Assembly (NCBI GenBank): GCA_036897625.1
Contig: JAYMTA010000001.1
Span: 124,001-188,000 of the forward strand
DNA length: 64,000 bases
Direction: 5' to 3'
Source: Pelargonium cotyledonis
Taxonomy: Eukaryota > Streptophyta > Magnoliopsida > Geraniales > Geraniaceae
Below, piece by piece: positions 13,723-27,100 of the stretch. The position numbers and the translations under genes were made by a program. Position 1 is the first letter of the stretch; each line of letters opens with the position of its first letter. A model generated the notes under the pieces. It did not search any database, was not told the DNA's origin, and saw only the letters and a list, made by a program, of their open reading frames with translations.

Positions 13723-14465
13723 AAGATTAATTGAAATTGAGTATTAATTTTTAATAGACAGGCCTCTCTTAATGTGAAAGTAAACAAAATTGAAGTCTTG
13801 TAGATAAAAGAATTAGTTAATCCAGGAATCCTATCTATATTATTTCCTTATGTATTTCCACAAAGCGATTTGTTTATTTACCCCTGACGAGTACACCTCA
13901 CAATAGGAAGAGAAATAGAAAAGTATTGAATAATTATAGTCTGTACGTAATACAAATAGAAGTCTATTCCCAGGAAAGATAGAATATAGGAATTATTGAC
14001 TGAAATCACTAATATTAAGATACTGATAGAGAGGAAACTCTGGAGTAACAAACAAGTAAGTAGTCGATACTGATACAGAGTATAGGTTCTAAGAAAGCGA
14101 TTACAGATATGAATAAGGAGTTGTTGGTTATAATAAGGTATTCCTGCTCTATCATGTATACTTCCCACATTTCCCTCCCTTCGCGATGCTGCAGTTGGGA
14201 AAACTGACTTACCTAATTTTTATTAAGATTTTTTTCCTCCTTAAGAATAAGAATAAAGAGAAGAAGAAAGCTTATCTTGCTCTTTACTAAAGAGGGCAGT
14301 TTCCTTTAGTCCATGGCCCTCTATGTGTGTGGGCTAATGACATAATTCTAGATACGGGCTCCCTGATTCCTATTTATGTATAAAAGCGTATCCTGATACA
14401 TAGCTAAGTACTTTCCTCTTATCTACTATGGGTCCAATGCCCAATTCTCATATCTCTCATTTAAG

Positions 14466-14525
14466 TTGACTTGAACCTATGACATTCCTCTTTAAAACCG
14501 CTTCGCTCTACCACTAATTGATTCC
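14466..14525 (-). pseudogene. tRNA-like relic
   Basis: The minus strand shows a clear D-arm core, TAGTGGTAGAGC (complement of 14,504-14,515), and a T-arm core AGGTTCAAGTC. The anticodon loop region TTTTAAA recalls Lys-type tRNAs, but the flanking stem does not pair. The segment at 14,468-14,489 resembles one in the relic at 53,768-53,822, so the two probably came from the same tRNA. Confidence 0.45.
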
Positions 14526-14879
14526 TAGATTACTACCCTATTCGTTCAGATAAGAGTATATGCTATACTAGCTAGATCGCATTTCTTTCTAGTTAAGTTA
14601 AGTTATTTCGAAAAGGAGTGCTCGGCTTTTTAAAAACCCTTACTAACTTGTATGTACTGATGAAAGGTACAGGAAATTCTATTGGGAATCCTCTGATATT
14701 CAATTTTATACTAGAACGTTATCTTTTACTCGTCAATTTGTATGCATTGGACACCCTTTTGACACTACATGTTTTTAATAGATAAACAAGAAACTTAATC
14801 CAATACCTTTATTAGTAACTTAACCATTGGAAGAAGAAAAACCCGCTTTTACAGAAGTCTAAATGTCTCTCACTCTTGC

Positions 14880-15050
14880 TTCTCTTTTAGCTTAATAGCT
14901 AGGAAGGATCTAAGTGTATGTAAGTCTAGCTGTTTGGTAGGTTCTAAGAATTCCTGTGAGAAAGGCATAGCTCCAAAGAAGACTAACAAAGCTAGTAAGA
15001 TAGAGAAGAATAGAGCTTCTAAAGTAAAGAAGGAGGCCATCTAAAACAAG
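14880..15050 (+). other. Small patch of mosaic-type sequence
   Basis: Between relics of the cluster lies a stretch with words typical of the central domain, including AGCTAGTAAG at 14,990-14,999 and several AGCTCC or AGCTTC words. It is A/G-rich on the plus strand and non-coding. Confidence 0.35.
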
Positions 15051-15121
15051 AAAGTTCCTGGCTTATGTAGCTAGTGTCTTTCCTGCCCTTCTAAGTAGGG
15101 GAACTTTCTCTAAAAGAGTAT

Positions 15122-15180
15122 ACTACGGGACTTGAACTCATGTGTATTTCGTGTATTCTGTAGCTACCCGTCTAAAAGGA
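15122..15180 (-). pseudogene. tRNA-like relic (weak)
   Basis: The minus strand carries a T-arm-like segment, stem ATGAG/CCCGT (4 of 5 with one G-U) around TTCAAGT, and a D-arm-like GGGTAGC upstream. The anticodon loop cannot be placed. It is reported mainly because it lies in line with four other relics on the same strand. Confidence 0.35.
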
Positions 15181-15374
15181 CTCCAATTTTAGTAAGGGAA
15201 GTCACAAGGCAAGGTTTATCTTGGCTGAACTAAGTGAACAGGAAGGCTTTAGCTTAGAAGGGAATTCTTAATGAAATGAATAGGGTAAAGTAATAAGGGA
15301 GGCTTTTTCCTCGATAAAGAAAGTCTAAGGACTTTTAAACTGAAGGCCCTTTTTTGGGGTCTAATTACTCTATT

Positions 15375-15430
15375 TCTTCGTACCGGGTTTCGAACCAAGA
15401 TACAGAGTATGGATAAGAGAGTAACATTAA
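15375..15430 (-). pseudogene. tRNA-like relic, 3' half
   Basis: Only a T arm is convincing: stem CTTGG/CCCGG (4 of 5 with one G-U) around loop TTCGAAA, complement of 15,383-15,399. Upstream on the minus strand no D arm is recognisable, so this is at best the 3' half of a former tRNA. Confidence 0.35.
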
Positions 15431-15487
15431 AAAGATAGATTTACCCAATTAAGCAAGAGATTTTCCTTGAAAAAAAAAATCCCAGCA

Positions 15488-15555
15488 ACGACTCGGCTTT
15501 AACCAATGACTTGAGATTCCACTCAACGGCGCTCTAACCACTCGAAAAACTCCTT
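15488..15555 (-). pseudogene. tRNA-like relic, Ser- or Leu-type D arm
   Basis: The minus strand has CGAGTGGTTAGAGC, typical of the D arm of class II (Ser/Leu) tRNAs. A perfect 5-bp stem TTGAG/CTCAA follows around the 6-base loop TGGAAT, which would hold GGA (Ser) if one loop base was lost. A T stem ATTGG/CGAGT (4 of 5 with one G-U) closes around TTAAAGC. The acceptor does not pair. The 11-mer TGGAATCTCAA recurs in the relic at 48,135-48,205, which supports a shared source. Confidence 0.45.
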
Positions 15556-17469
15556 ACTAAGGAAGCGCCACGCTCATGCTTTTGACTAAAATATAGAATT
15601 TAGGTGTTAGTCAAATAAAAGACTCCGGTAAATATCTTAATAGTAGCAACAAAAACATGTATACATAAACTAAAAAGGGTTTTGCATATTATATAACTAT
15701 TACATAAAAGACTTAATTTTTAACTGAAAGCTCTTATATTCTCAGTATAAAAAAAAAATTTAAGTATCTTGCTTAGCGTTTTTGATATTTACATATAGAC
15801 TGCTAATTTGGAATAGAACATTGAAAGAAAAAAATGGAACTCTTTATTTTTCTATTTTTTATAAACCTGTTTTACCCTGAATCCTGGAAGCTACTAATAA
15901 GATCACACTTTTCTAGAACTTTGTTATCGTAGGTAGGTAAAAAGTAAACTAGTAAACAAGGGGGTACGCGGGATAAGTTACCCTTTGATACAGTATTTGT
16001 CCAAGAGATCCCGGGACTCTAACTAGGATTCCTTACGAAGTATTGACTCTATATTATTAGTACTATTATTCAATTAGAATCGATTCTTTTTTAAGACTAA
16101 GATTATTAAATTTCTTGAAATTAAGGTACTAAATAGGACATAAATTCTGTTAAAGTATATATACTAATTGAAGTTAGTTAACTTATTGGCAAGCAGAGTT
16201 TGAGGAATATTAACTAATAAGATGTAACAAAAGACAATTTAGCTAGAGAAGAATTCACAAAAACCACGGATATTACTGAGAATTCATTAGTAAAGGAGTT
16301 TACTTAGAATAAGTTTATTTATAGATTCCTGTAATAGCTGTCTATACTAGATGAGTGTAGTTCATACACGAGGTTTTTTTAATATGAAGTCTAATGTAAC
16401 CTAATTCCTTATAATGGGTTTTTATTAAATAAATACTAAAGTAGTAATATATAAAGTTTCGTTTCTAGCGCCATTACATAAGATATATAAGAAATCTTGT
16501 CAGTAATTTAAAACCAGGAATCCTTTTCAAATATTAACAATTAAAAATATAGGAATAATATCTTAAATAGAGGGTTCATACTATATCTTAGTCAGAAACT
16601 CTTCTTTATCGTATTCAGGAAACAATTACAAATAAGAGTCTTTTTACTCGGGCTTTAACTTGAATTGTCTTATTTCTCTTTTGTAAAAAGGACCTATTTA
16701 GGTAGGAGGACTCGTCCCATCTAGTTTTTATGGTGTGGGGGATACTCTATTTTATAAGGGATTCGGGGTAAGAAGTTTTATTAGACTCTTACGGGTAAAC
16801 CCTACTCTAAGGTTAGGTTAGAAGTACGGAAAAGCACTTATTAAAACACTTCTTGCCAGGATTCCTGATTATTTCAATTTATTCAAGATACCCTTTATAT
16901 CCCGAAAAGACCCTATGTTCTCCTCTCATTACCGAAGCATATAAATAAGTATAGTTTTTATACACTGCCCACTAATCTACAGCACACAACCCGGGTGTAA
17001 ACATAGTCTTAAAACAATGGGAAACTCCTTAATTACGGCAGCAGTGTTTTATAGGCAATCCACCTCGAAATAATGAATAAGTATCCAAGTCTAGGAATTT
17101 TTACTACAAATAAGCATCTGTTTACACTTAATATAGAATGACTTCTGTAATAGAATAATATCTTCAAAATCTTTTGTAGTTCACATCAATCCTGACCCGG
17201 TAATATCAGTAAGTAGGGGGAGTTCCTATATTAATATCCTAAACCTTATATAGATTCGATGCGCTAATGTAAAATTTTACCAAAGAGCTCTTATGCTCTG
17301 GGACTTAGTTGTACAGGTTCTTATGACCGAAATTGAAGTATTACACCAGCAAAGTTTTATAGGATTTCCTAACTCCTTTTTAGTAATATGGTACTTAACC
17401 GTACAGATTCAATTTAGACAAAACTAATTCACATTAAATTAAATAAAGATACCCTATAATACAGGATAG

Positions 17470-17535
17470 GCACTCATGGGTTAGAACAAATGAATTAAAG
17501 GCACCATACCGACGGTTCAAATTCCGAGCTATCAC
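17470..17535 (+). pseudogene. tRNA-like relic (weak)
   Basis: A D-arm-like GGGTTAGAAC is followed about 30 bases later by GGTTCAAATTCC at 17,514-17,525, a T-arm core with one extra T. A CGG/CCG stem closes an 8-base loop. The anticodon is not readable. Confidence 0.3.
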
Positions 17536-17584
17536 TCCCCTCGCTTAAATAAATTGAATGAAAAATAAGAGATGAAGTTGATAA

Positions 17585-17602
17585 CTAAGGCGGTTGCCTT
17601 AG
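17585..17602. repeat. Perfect 7-bp hairpin
   Basis: CTAAGGC and GCCTTAG flank a GGTT loop with no mismatch. It lies about 60 bases downstream of a tRNA-like relic. No gene ends here and no T-run follows, so I do not call it a terminator. Confidence 0.45.
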
Positions 17603-18764
17603 AAAGCACGCGTTCTAATCAGACTCTATTAGGCTAATACTGGGTAAGCTATAGACTAAATTTCGATATTATGAAACTTGTAATATCCTTGTATAATATA
17701 CATGGGTCGGCTACGATTAATATCTTATCGATCCGCTAAAGACGACTGTCGTTTTACAAATTGGAAGTAGTGTAGTACATTGTATTTGCTTACTTTTGAT
17801 CACAGTCCCGCGCTAACAAGTAAGCTGACAGACAGGTTTTTGGCAAAATGCCTAACAATAAAACATAAAATCCTAAAGTTAAAACACACTTTGTTGGTGA
17901 AACGCATGTAATTAAGATTTTTAATTCCATACAGAAACGGTTATTAAGAGGCTTAATTGTTAGATATTCCTTTCTTCAAGGAGCCTTTTAAGTGTCGTAG
18001 TACTAGACTTTAAGTTCCTTTAGACATCTCTATAAATAGTAAAAGCTCTAATTTGCCTAGTCTAGCTAGTTTAAATTTGTACACCCTGAGCCTTTACCTT
18101 TATTGTCAGACACCCTTTTTATTAGATTAATATAGATAAGTTTATACACATCTAACTTAAAGGAATATAATATATTAGTAAGTAAAGGTAAGTTAAGAAT
18201 CCATAAAGGGAAGTCGACCGAATATTCCATTTCAGCGTTAACAACTGAGACTCCATTTTTAGCTAATGCTGAGTCTGCTTTTAGGGGAAATCGAATTACA
18301 AATATCTGAATACAAGAATAAAAAACTAACTTCCATTCCTAATTGCCACTACCCTTCTTTATTTTATCGGGCAGTAAACCTATCTCACCATCATATTAAT
18401 GATTCCAGCTATACTTTTTGAAAGACCTCTCTTTAGGTCCTTCTTAACTTAGTACAGAGACCCCCGGCAGCCCCTTTCGCATTTTCTTTTGTCTTTCTAT
18501 TTACGTAATAGAAGTAATAGAATACTGTTTAGCTAAAGTTGTCCTTTTGCGTAAGTAACTCCTCTTTTTTGATTAGAGTCCTTGTTTTCGTGGAACCCAT
18601 TTTGAACTAAATGTTTGTTTCTTAACTAACACACTCCGCCAATTTTTCCAAGTAAAGCTGACTTGAGTTGCGCAGGATACAGAGCTACACAGTAAGAACT
18701 TTTGTTTTTATACTTTACAGAATTACAATTAGGAGTTTACTAATATCTAATATTCGTGACCCTA

Positions 18765-18792
18765 TATACTTAGGATAATATACTTAGGATAA
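18765..18792 (+). repeat. 14-bp perfect tandem duplication
   Basis: The unit TATACTTAGGATAA occurs twice head to tail without change. Nothing coding surrounds it. An exact copy in otherwise eroded DNA suggests a recent slippage or duplication. Confidence 0.7.
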
Positions 18793-19620
18793 TCCAAAGC
18801 TTTTAAGAATTTTAACTAATGTAAGACCTTCCTAAATACCTTAGAAAAGGGGTGCAATAGACTCCTTATTTTTCATCTTCAGTAGGAAAGGGAGAATTTT
18901 CTATATAGAAAAACTAGTAAACTTTGGATTAGCTTACAAGATTTTTATCCGCGAAAAGGACTGACTTAGCGTAGCTATACTAAGACAAAGGTTCAAAAAC
19001 CCCATAGTATATACTGCAAGAGCAACTCCTGACTCACTTTCAAAGGAGTCCTTTTGGGATTAAAATATGGACTTCTTAAATGGGATCCCCTTAGTATAGA
19101 AAGTCTAGAAACTTCAACCCTCTCTATTTTATCATAGCTATTTCCAAATATTCGTAGCTCAAAGTAAGTAGAAGACGGGTCATACTAAGAATTCTGTAGA
19201 ACTAAGAAGGACTTCCCTAAAAAACTAAGTTTGTAATTCTAGATTTAAGCCTATAGAATTCTCGTATATATTTATGGATCAAAACCCCTCCAATTTAACT
19301 TGTGTGCAAGGGTTAAGTTAAAGTGCGTACTTTTTTAAAGTCATTTTCTTAGCGTTTATACGAGGTGCCCAAGAATTCATGTTTTGTTTTCTAATCTAAT
19401 CAAGCAAGTTTGCTTTTTATAACTCTTATTCTTAAATATACTCCTTTTATACCTGTAAGTCTTTTATAAAGTTCGAGACCCTTAATATTAATATAAAGTA
19501 TCTTTTCAGACAACGGGGTTACCCGATCCTTTATTATAATCAAATAAAGCAGTGCTACTCTATTATGTATTATGTTTTAGGATACTAGAGATTCCTTTTG
19601 AGTTTATATAACCTAGGAAA

Positions 19621-19685
19621 AAGGCGGCAGAACAGCTTTTAGATCTAGAAACAAGGATAGGTTCGAGTCGCGTCAGTGTCTAGAA
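19621..19685 (+). pseudogene. tRNA-like relic (weak)
   Basis: A T-arm core GGTTCGAGTCG (19,660-19,670) differs by one base from the tRNA consensus, and GGCAGAACAGC about 30 bases upstream resembles a D arm. The stems are mostly unpaired. Confidence 0.3.
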
Positions 19686-20792
19686 AAGAGTTCCTCTTCT
19701 CTTTCTTCAGAGCTATAATAATCCTCCTCATTTTATTCAGAGCCATAGCATTCTTCAATCAGAACAAAGTAAACTCATTAACCACCAGCAATTGTTTCCT
19801 AATTCATAAGTAAGGAGAGAAAGGACAGCTTCCTTAACAACTACAGAAAAGGACTCCTTTACTTTAGAAAGTCAAGAATAAGTAGGTTAAGTAAGTCTAC
19901 AAAAGATAAGAAATAGAAATGAGTTTAGATTTTTACAAGATCAAGGGATAATTGTCAGGGAAGTCTTGATTTAGTAAAAGAGTCCCCATGTTTTTAGTAT
20001 TTAAGGTAAGTCTTTACTTTCTTTTTGTAAGGTATTTTCTTTTTTTATTAGGAGGTTGACTAGATTTGAGAGTTAGGGTTCTATAAATGCATAGCTACTC
20101 CGGGCAAGGCGTGATTAACCTTATCTTAATAGTTGGTTTTTCTTTATAAGTTTTATTCTATAGGCCGAGAGCTCCAGGCTATTTATTGACAGGCATATCG
20201 GTACTCGTTTAGTATTTATGTACTTTTGCACTGTTATTTCCTAAATTTGTAAAGTAATATCCTAGTATAGAAAGGGAACAAAAGACCCTTTTACTAAGTT
20301 CCAATGTGCTTGGCAGAGCTATATGCAAAGTGGCGAAAACAGAACTAGGGAAAACGAAACAAGTATACCTTTCCTGTTTTTTGATAAAGTTTATACAGGT
20401 TGAGGAGGCCTCTATATTTTCAATTGTTTATTTTAAAGTACCAAGTACCGTTTAGATCTCTAATGGAATCGCTTATATAGAATAGATTCCTTATTTAGTT
20501 CTGATTTCCCACAGTTTTGGTATCCTATTTCTGAAAAACCTCTACCTTCTCCAGTTGTTACTAAACACTTTTTTGTCAAATGGTTATCCTTTTTTTTCCC
20601 TAACTGAGCTCATTTATATTCAAAAGCCTCCCAAAAACCCTTCTTGTAAAGCCCTAGTATTGTCCAATGTAGGGTCCCCCTTGTATGTACTACAACTCTT
20701 CTCTTTCAGGCAATAATTACTTAGGCTTCCTTCTGATCTAGGTACAGTAGCTACCCCAAGGATCCAGCTTCCCCATTGAAACTCTTTCCTTA

Positions 20793-20850
20793 CTGGCATA
20801 TGGATCGAACTAGAAACCCTAGAGATTATAGTCTAAAAAAGGGTGCAAAA
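20793..20850 (-). pseudogene. tRNA-like relic, Tyr-like anticodon region
   Basis: On the minus strand TAGACTATAATCT resembles the Tyr tRNA anticodon arm CAGACTGTAAATCTG with one base lost. The differences are a C-to-T and a G-to-A, the direction expected from cytosine deamination. A T-arm remnant GTTCGATCC follows. The D arm and acceptor are not recognisable. Tyr is a guess from this one resemblance. Confidence 0.35.
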
Positions 20851-21091
20851 TTCCCTATCTACGAGATTTAGTATAGAGCACCCGTATTTTAGTGGGTCTT
20901 CCTAACATATGAGAAGCATACCTATACATATCAGATAAAAGCAGGATGTCTTAATCTAATTTTAAGGATTGTCCGTTAGATGTATAATAGGTTTTGCCAT
21001 AAATGTCCTAAAAAACTAGAGCATAAATTCTCTTATATGGAAAAGTGACTATTTGTAAAGCCATTCAAGTTATAAACTTGGTATACTCGAA

Positions 21092-21165
21092 GGGAGTAGG
21101 ATTTGAACCCTTCCGTGTTGAATAAACTTGATAGAGAAGGAGAGACCAGAAGAAAGATTCCATAC
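21092..21165 (-). pseudogene. tRNA-like relic, T arm only
   Basis: An exact T-arm core GGTTCAAATCC (complement of 21,099-21,109) is preceded by AAGG and followed by CTACTCCC, as at the 3' end of a tRNA gene. The rest of the cloverleaf is not recognisable, so the 5' end is arbitrary. Confidence 0.3.
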
Positions 21166-24100
21166 TTTTAGAGGGTAAGCATACACTATAAACCATTACT
21201 TATTATACATAAGCGATTCGAATTACAAGGATTCTAAAGGAACTTAAGACCCGCAATGTGATAGTGCAAACCTCATTTAGAGCTTGTTAAGTAATCAAAG
21301 TAACTAAGGTAAAATAAGGTAAATTCTCTACTACCTTACTGTTCCTATACGTAATATAAACTTTTTAAAAGTCCTCTAATTAAACCAAAGCACAGGATTT
21401 TTTAATCATGCTTTCTTTCGAATTCATATTCACGTAATACGCCCTTGCTTTATTTAAGAAACTGTCCAAGTTTGCTAGCTATACATAGTTTTTATAAACT
21501 AAAAAGAGGAACCAGGTACCAGTATTTAATATTTCCTGCGATAAAAAGTTAGTTATATCTTTCTTTTTCCTAAACTCCAATAATCCTAGCGTACTATTTT
21601 ACACTTTTGGTAAATATTTTTTATTACTAAATTAAAAAGACCTTCCTAAATCCAAAACCTTGCTTGTGGTTGCTCATATAGGTAGTGAGGCTCTTTTCTT
21701 TCATTTAAAAGATAGATTCTTGTATTTTACCAATTTTACAACTCAGAGGGTCCGGTGCCGTGTAGCCCGTGTCATAAATATGAGTATTAATCTTTCCAAG
21801 CTATACCATCTCTAACCTAGCTGCATATGCATAAGGGAATAGAAAGTGCAACTTTATTAGAATTTAGAAGCATTTCAAACAGGAACACTAAAAGCTTTCC
21901 TAGGAGTCCGTTGCTTTTTTTAGGTAGTTTAAAACTTGAAATAAGACCTTTTTCTGAGCGCTCTACCACGCGAACTGGTATAAAGTATAGGACTCATTAT
22001 CCAGAAATTGTTGTCTTTTTAGCAATATATTATGTATCGAGCTAACTCTTTGTCAAGGAAATATTGAAGAGTCGTATATCAGTACGTCAAACTTAAAGCT
22101 ATTGTATATACACAATTAATCTCTTTTCCTTTCATTAGGCATCCTGTCCTGATAAAATTACACTGAAAATTTGCGGGGAATACACTTGATTAGACAGAGA
22201 ACAACCTATATCCCTCGTGGCCGGTGTCCTAATCTAATCCCCCTTTTGCAGCGAAAGTCTATATCTAGAAGTGTATACTTCGATTGATAGTCCAGGAAGA
22301 TGCCTTATTTAATAACTAATTCACAATTAAGATATTCCTTGACTTGAGGAGAGCCTTGGATACGGTGATTTCCTGTTTCTTTTTTTGCACAATTATCAAG
22401 TTACCCAGTACACTGAATGGGTTGGTTTTAGGGATTAGAATATTACCCTTGGATCCCTTCTTCTCCTTCCTTTATGTCGATTTTTTTCATGTGTAGTAAG
22501 GTATAGTAAATAGTTGGAGGATCCCTTATACGACTTTAAGGATTGCCAACTAGAGCGGGAGGTTTGCATAGTATAAAATAAAAACCCTAACTTTATTCAT
22601 TCAAAAAGGATCCCAATCTGACTTAAGTTTCCTTAGTTGATGTATCTTCCTTGGTTAGCGAGTCCTAAACAAGAAAATAAACTAGAAAGTGGGCACGTGG
22701 GTGATCCGACTTTTATACACTGTGACTCTAGTAAGGTAAGGACCATACACAGGGGAGGCAATTTCCTTCTGGTAGAGCTCTTGAGGACTGAGAGCAGCAC
22801 TGACGAGGAAGTGCCTTAACCTTTATGATTAGTCAAGAATAACTGACGTAAAAAAGGCAAGCATCCCTTGCTTGGGAGACAGCTAAAACTATTGAACACG
22901 AATAAGAGAAATATGTTTAGAGGATTTATGCGATTCAAACCCTTTATATATACGTAGGCAGTTCGTGTCGTACGAATCTGTTTAAAAAGTTTTTACACAA
23001 ATACAAAGAAAGCTCTTACAGCGCAGATACTTAATTTAAGATCTACATTGATATAAAGCACTTCCTTTACGTGAATACCATCTATTTCGAATATATTAAT
23101 TAGCACTTTTCTCTTGTCATTAGGACAACTGTTTACAAGTTAAATTAAAACTTATTCATAAAAGCGGAAAGGTAATACAAATCGATTTTTTGTAAATTAC
23201 TAGGTAATCCACAATTAGAATATTTTTGAATCTAACTTCCCCGTTTATTGCTAAAATAGAACTCTCCTGGGAGACGCTGAATCGGTGTAACTTTAATCCT
23301 CATAACGCTAGCCTTTTTGTTATGTTTAGAAAACACGACTTATGCCTGGCCGAGACTGACACTCATTTTAATAAAAAAAGCATTTATAAAATCCCATAGA
23401 AACTAATCCGCGAAAATATATGTAGGACAGGAACTCTTTGTAAGATAATTCAGAGAACCAACAAAAGTTATAATTCATTCTCTTCATTGAACTAATATAA
23501 GCGAGCTCTATATTTTATAAACTACGAGGGGCTAAATCCCTATATCTATCTCTAGAGGAAGGTCCGCAATGGATAAACCCATTTTTAATATAACACAACT
23601 TCGTTTTCTAGTAAACAAAATGAAACCTTTTTTTTTAAGACAACAAGACATTTTGGTCACGTAACAACACCGGAGTTCCATAATAAAAGTTAAAAGTTCC
23701 TTAGTATCTGACCCGCTTTTATCAAGCAAACTTTATTCCTAAATTATCCTTAAAAAGGAGCTCTCGCTATTAATCTTTAGTAGATATCTTTGTTAATTAA
23801 TAACATGGATTCTTACTTTTTTTTACTATTTTCATATGTGTTACCTTTTAGGAACCTCTGACATTTATAATGTTCTCTTTATGTTTTAACCAGCTTATAA
23901 AAACCATAGTTAGGAATTCAAAAAAAAAAAAGATTTTATTAGAATATAAAAAGAAATCTTGTAGTTTTTGGTCTAGATACTTCTCCGCCAAAAGTTTGGT
24001 ATAAAAAAGATATACGTACCCTAATAAGTACACTAAAAAGCTTACTCATATCCTGTTTTATTCTTAAATTACCAAATACAAGAATACTATAGCAATAATA

Positions 24101-27100
24101 TGCAAATGTATAGGAAGCCTAGGAGTTACTAAATACAAGAAGGCACTTGAAAACTCGGGGAGGGGGCGAATTACTCTTTTAAATAAACCAAAATTTATTG
24201 GGTGATCTCAAATCCTATTATGATACTGGGTATGGAGTGTACTTATTTTCCCGGGTTGAACAGGAGAGTCTTATAAAAAGTAAAGGGTACCTTTTTTCTT
24301 AAATAATTTCGTATTTTCTTTACTAACTATGACTAATTTTATTAATGCTATAAGAGAGAAAGTGTTGTAAATACTCTGGATTCCTTAAGTATTTGTAATT
24401 AAGAACAAGGCAAGCCTTATAAAACTAGAAAAAATTTGCTAGCTTTGAGGTTTTGCGGTCAAGTAATACTAAATAATCACAAATTTATATGCCTACGATA
24501 AAGTGTATTTAGCCCCGTTTCCTGAGAAGGAAAAGGGTACTTTGTAGAGTTATTAGCTACTTTATTAACGTATATTAATAAGAATAATTAACTCTTAAGC
24601 TGTTTGCAACTCTCGTTTAATAACTTTCTTTTGTTCTTTAGCTTGTTCTAGGCATTTTACTGAGTAAGAAAGGATGTAAAATCCTACAAATCTAGTCCTT
24701 ATTTATTAATGCTTTTTGTATTTCATTTATTGCTTAATTACAACCTTTTCTTTCTTAAAAAACGGAAGTAAGTCAGAGACACAACACTCACTTTATATTA
24801 CCTACACTTGATGCTTCTTATTGTAAATATATATAGTATTATAATTAGAAAAGCATATTAAATTTTTTGCCTATTTATATAATGTGAACGTAAGAGCACT
24901 CCTTAGATGAGCAATTTTTCTTCCTGGACAAAGCGAAAACTAGGGCTATAATTTTGAAATTGCAACAAGAAAGGAAAGGAGCCCTTATAATTAGATTCTA
25001 TTCTGAAGAGATCTTTCTACATACTAACCTATCCATCACAATATAGATCCTTCTGTATACCTTATAGTAATGAATAAGCTCGGACGATACCCGTCTGGAG
25101 CAAATTAAACAAATTTTCTAAATACATTTTGGATTCCTATCATTTATATAGGAGTTTTCCTTTCTCATTCTTGGGCTAACCCTTAGACATTAAATCTTAG
25201 ATATTCTATTTTAGACACCCGTCCTTTATAACATGGTTCTCAGGTATCCAAGGGATTCATATTGTGCTAATAAAACTCAGGGATGCCTAAATCTTAGAGT
25301 TTAACAAAAATGATACGTGTGATAGTAAAGCCTTCTATTGTCTGATGAAAAGCAACCCCCCGGGGTGGTTTATCTGGTTTTTTCTACAAGTAAGATATCT
25401 GTAACTTAACTTGCCTTTTAAAAAATGGATAGACTTGGCTGGGATAAGTTGTTTTTCTGTCGCGAGTATAACTTTGTAGAACTGCTTTCTTTTTATCCTT
25501 TTGGTTCGCTTATAAGATTCCAGAAAGCATAAAATATAAAGTGTGAACTATAAGACTGAGTATAACCTTGTTGAGTTGTGAAAGCCTTATAGTATAAAAG
25601 GGTATCTTTTGCTGTTTTAGTATCTCCAGGTACTCATAAAATGTCTTGCTTGACACACCTTGGTAAATAGGGGGTATATTCCTGACGTTGAATTTCTTTT
25701 ATATAAGTTTCCTATATATGAACTTTATAATTTCACTCGACCCAGTCGACATCCCATCACTATATGAGTTTTAGCTACTATTGAGCAGCTTTCCTAAGTT
25801 TGTAAAGATTATACAGCCCAATTCTACGTAGTGGTAATCTTCTAGTTAGTGTATCCTGCATAGACAAATAATCGAGACTTCATACATAGTGAATTCTACC
25901 CTATAAAGCACAGACTGATCTAATGCAAAGTTTCCTATTTACCGGAGTGCTGAGGAGAGGTTCCGTAATAACAAAAATTCACTGACTAATATACCAGTAA
26001 AAGATACTCGCGGGTTGCTCTCTACTCTTTCTATAAATATAAAAAGACTATTGATCTAGCTCGAGACCTTTGCTCATTAGTCAACGTAGAGATATTGGGG
26101 TGCGGGGTACTTATATGACTGTATTGTTGAAGTTTCTCTTAGGTGTATTACACAGGGCTTACCTAGCTATAGATGTCCCGAATTCCTTAGTTTTTCTTAT
26201 TTCTAATTATTTGGAATTCCCTTAGTATAAAAAAATTCGACGCTTAAAAGGCAAATAACAGTTACCGCTTACTTACTGCTACTGTATACCTAAAGGAGTT
26301 CTTGATTCTATAAATGTGAGCTGCTACTCTTTTTCTTAGTTATAAGAATTGAAATCGAAGATATATGATTTTACGAGTTTATAACTTGCTTTTTATAAGC
26401 CTTATAGGGAACTCTGGAACTTCTAATTGAATCTTTACACAAAAATTTCGATATACACAAGATTTCTCTGCTATGAGGTACTACATTTCTATCTACGAAC
26501 CCTTTTATACCAATAACACAGGCGTAAGGCAAGAGGGTCCTATAAACCAAACCCCAGATATGTACAACAAACACTTAAAATAAAAAGGTGTATTATCCAA
26601 CAAGGGCTAACAAAAGGGTATGCATTATGCTATCGAAGGAGAAAAAACAAGTGCCGCTGAGATCCCTCGAATAAACATGTCAGCAAAGTCCTTTTAATCA
26701 CACGGAAATTACAAGCAATTATTCTGCTTAAGGGTTACTTAAGAATCGTATGGCTAAAGGGGAGAGCCCGTGGCGTTGTATCTTATCCTTTTTCAATCAC
26801 GAGAGGCAGGTCTCAAATTTCAATTCACTATAAAGTAAGAAGGGTTCGTATTCTTCGGAGTCACAGCGGGGCCAAAAGAATGGAAGAAGGCATAGAGTAC
26901 CAAATGAAAATGCTTCCAAAAAGCAGCTATTCTCATAAGACTTGATAATTCTGGATCTCAACTCGGCCGGCAGTCTTTTTTTAAGGGTTAGAAAAAGGGC
27001 TACTAGACAAAAAGTCTTTATTCTATATAGAAGAAAAGGGTTTCTTTTTAATATGAACTAATTGGGATTTTCTCTTAGTACTTATTTCAGGTTTCTTTTT

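Larger units (their letters stand above)
13641..15560 (-). other. Cluster of five tRNA-like relics
   Basis: Five tRNA-like remnants lie on the same strand within 1.9 kb: 13,648-13,722, 14,466-14,525, 15,122-15,180, 15,375-15,430 and 15,488-15,555. Same-strand tRNA clusters are common in mitochondrial genomes, where they are transcribed together. That this was once such a cluster is inference. The DNA between them is AT-rich and non-coding. A 96-codon GTG-start frame at 13,878-14,168 on the same strand is hydrophobic but matches no family I know. Confidence 0.5.

Noticed and set aside
13878-14168. 96-codon hydrophobic frame on the minus strand
   Set aside because: GTG start, no ribosome binding site and no family resemblance. 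Ile, Leu and Tyr richness is expected from AT-rich DNA.
17585-17602. Rho-independent terminator
   Set aside because: The hairpin is perfect, but no T-run follows and no gene precedes it.
22915-22990. GATTCAAACCC resembling a T arm
   Set aside because: The best orientation has mismatches to the consensus, and no D or anticodon arm is nearby.
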